Source of the DNA: Victivallis sp. Marseille-Q1083
Lineage (GTDB): Bacteria; Verrucomicrobiota; Lentisphaeria; Victivallales; Victivallaceae
Direction of reading: 5' to 3'
DNA: 64,000 bases
Assembly (NCBI RefSeq): GCF_903645315.1
Contig: NZ_CAHJXL010000001.1
Coordinates: 3,565,339-3,629,338, forward strand
Below, one piece after another: positions 62,501 to 64,000 of this stretch; the stretch's first letter is position 1, and the number at the start of each line of letters is the position of its first letter. The position numbers and the translations under genes are program-made. The notes beneath the pieces were generated by a model. That model saw only the letters and a program-made list of their open reading frames with translations. It did not search any database and was not told the DNA's origin.

Positions 62501-64000
62501 TCAGTTGCCGCCGAACTGGGTGGTATGCAGTTGCTTGTAAACCCCGTCCAGCGCCAGCAGTTCCGCATGGGTGCCGCGTTCGATGATTTTGCCGTCTTTC
62601 AGAACGATGATCAGGTCGGCGTTTTGAATGGTGCTCAGCCGGTGGGCGATGGCGAAGACCGTCCGGTTGCTCATCACCCGGTTCAAGGCATCCTGCACCA
62701 GTCGTTCGGTCACCGTGTCCAGCGCGCTGGTCGCCTCATCCAGGATCAGAATCGGCGGATTCTTGAGAATCGCCCGGGCGATGGCCACCCGCTGCTTTTC
62801 GCCGCCGGAGAGTTTGAACCCCTTTTCGCCGACTTCGGTGTCGTAACCTTCGGTGTGATGGCCGTCGACGATGAACTGATGGGCGTTGGCCTGTTTGGCC
62901 GCTTCGACGATCGCTTCCGGACTGGCGTTGGGGCAGCCGTAAGCGATGTTGTTGGCAATCGTATCGTTGAAGAGGATGGCATCCTGGGTGACGATGCCGA
63001 TGTGCCGGCGCAGCGAAGCGAGGCTGAAATCACGGACATCGACGCCGTCGATGGTGACGCTGCCGCGGTCGACATCGTAAAAGCGGGCGATCAAATTGGC
63101 GATCGTCGTTTTGCCGGAACCGGTTTCGCCGACGACGGCGACGACGCTGCCCTTCGGAATGTCGAAGGAAATGTCGTCGAGAATCTTATGGTCGGCATAG
63201 GCGAATTCGACATGCTGAAAGGAGATCCGGTCGTTGAAGTTTTGCAGCTCGACGGCGTCCGCCTTCTCGCTCAGGGCGGTATGGGTGTCGATCAGGTCGA
63301 AATAACGATCGGCGGCGGCCATGCTTTTCTGCAGTTCCGGTATCACCTTGGAGAGGTTCTTGATCGGCTCGTAGGCCAGAAAGGCCGGCGCCAGCAGAGC
63401 GACAAGCTGTTCGAGTTTGATGCCGCTGCGATAGGCGTAGAGCAGGAACACCAGCGTCGCTGCGACCGCCACCACTTCCATCAGCGGCGCCATCAGCAGT
63501 TGAAGTTTCAAGGCATGGACGATCGTCCGGAAATATTTCCGGTTGATCTGGCGGAAACGTTGTTCCTCGCGCTCGGCGGTGTTGTAAGCCTTGACGACCA
63601 GAATGCCGGTGAAGACCTCGTGCATCCGGGAGATGACTTCGGCAATTTTGGCGAACGACGCTTTATAGGTCTTGCGGATTTTACGGCTCAGGATGATGAC
63701 CGGCAGGATCACCATCGGCATGCCGATCACCAGAATGATCAACAGCGTGTAATTGTCGTATTGGCGGCAGGCGACCAGGGTGGCGGCGACGCAGGCGAGG
63801 ATTTCAATCGGACAGCGGGTCGCGTCGGCGATGACGCTGGAAACCGACGATTCGATCGCCGAAGTGTCGTTGGAACAGCGGCTGATCAAGTGGCCGATAT
63901 CCATTTTGCCGTAGAAACGCAGCGATTGATTGAGCAGACTGCGGAACACTTCGTTGCGCAAATCGGCCACCACCCGGGCGCCGACCCAGCGGGTATAATA
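62501..64000 (-). CDS. MsbA-like ABC exporter, fused permease and ATPase (5' end outside window)
   Basis: About 499 residues are visible and the frame is open to the window end. The membrane part includes GARVVADLRNEVFRSLLNQS and SRCSNDTSAIESSV, which are typical of lipid A/multidrug exporters. The ATPase has Walker A VVGETGSGKTTIANLI, signature LSGGEKQRVAIARAI, Walker B PILILDEATSALDT and the switch His in FAIAHRLST. It probably exports lipid or lipopolysaccharide core. The N-terminal two to three helices are missing from view. Confidence 0.88.
   Translation of the reverse strand, partial: YYTRWVGARVVADLRNEVFRSLLNQSLRFYGKMDIGHLISRCSNDTSAIESSVSSVIADATRCPIEILACVAATLVACRQYDNYTLLIILVIGMPMVILPVIILSRKIRKTYKASFAKIAEVISRMHEVFTGILVVKAYNTAEREEQRFRQINRKYFRTIVHALKLQLLMAPLMEVVAVAATLVFLLYAYRSGIKLEQLVALLAPAFLAYEPIKNLSKVIPELQKSMAAADRYFDLIDTHTALSEKADAVELQNFNDRISFQHVEFAYADHKILDDISFDIPKGSVVAVVGETGSGKTTIANLIARFYDVDRGSVTIDGVDVRDFSLASLRRHIGIVTQDAILFNDTIANNIAYGCPNASPEAIVEAAKQANAHQFIVDGHHTEGYDTEVGEKGFKLSGGEKQRVAIARAILKNPPILILDEATSALDTVTERLVQDALNRVMSNRTVFAIAHRLSTIQNADLIIVLKDGKIIERGTHAELLALDGVYKQLHTTQFGGN

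Noticed and set aside
1-64000. CRISPR arrays, rRNA and tRNA genes, phage modules
   Set aside because: No regularly spaced repeats, no rRNA-like blocks, no cloverleaf and no phage structural genes were recognised by eye; a covariance-model scan would be needed to be certain about small RNAs.

Overview
The window looks like a chromosomal segment of a Lentisphaerota bacterium (order Victivallales, Victivallis-like). Three things point there. There are two H-X9-DG type pseudopilins sharing the [20 protein letters not shown] leader. Each sits next to a sugar-type transcription regulator. The coding is GC-rich, with many secreted glycan-active enzymes from families common in that phylum (DUF4838, DUF6259, DUF4091/GH123, sialate O-acetylesterase-like). 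This is inferred from protein character, not from a search.

Layout. (1) 1-9.3 kb: partial mtnP, mcsA-mcsB (protein arginine kinase and its activator), a membrane histidine kinase and an unknown protein. On the minus strand follow a LacI-family regulator with a downstream pseudopilin, and a tandem-domain NDP kinase with a nitroreductase. (2) 9.3-14.7 kb: a complete rnfABCDGE operon (Na+/H+-translocating ferredoxin:NAD+ oxidoreductase) with a good sigma70-type promoter. (3) 14.7-19.3 kb: an insertion-sequence graveyard. It holds an IS3 end, an IS481-type transposase split by an intact IS4-type element with a 9-bp target duplication, two AT-rich orphan genes, a decayed IS630 transposase and an ISL3 N-terminal fragment. 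(4) 19.3-39.2 kb: a one-directional glycan-utilisation locus. Its order is GntR/LacI hybrid regulator, pseudopilin, unknown membrane protein, DUF6259, GH4, sialate O-acetylesterase-like, DUF4838, GH42-like, Gfo/Idh/MocA oxidoreductase, second DUF4838, alpha/beta hydrolase, and a frameshifted GH94-type phosphorylase. Two short relics show that a second copy of the membrane-protein/DUF6259 pair once existed. (5) 39.2-40.6 kb: another IS4-type element whose transposase has an in-frame stop codon. (6) 40.6-53.2 kb: a long minus-strand operon with mostly 4-nt overlaps: flippase-like membrane protein, MetF-MetV fusion, aconitase, ung, unknown, flavin reductase, unknown, hrpB, DUF4091/GH123-like, secreted unknown. 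(7) 53.3-64 kb: GH3 beta-glucosidase, EamA transporter, MFS sugar-type transporter, GH18 lipoprotein, then a SpoU methyltransferase / NAD kinase / CoaB operon, and an MsbA-like ABC exporter running off the end.

Functionally the segment combines central metabolism and Rnf energy conservation with glycan degradation. The glycan loci carry no TonB/SusCD-type uptake system. In both regulator-led clusters a pseudopilin takes the position next to the regulator, and this is the most interesting recurring arrangement here. No rRNA, tRNA or CRISPR array was recognised.
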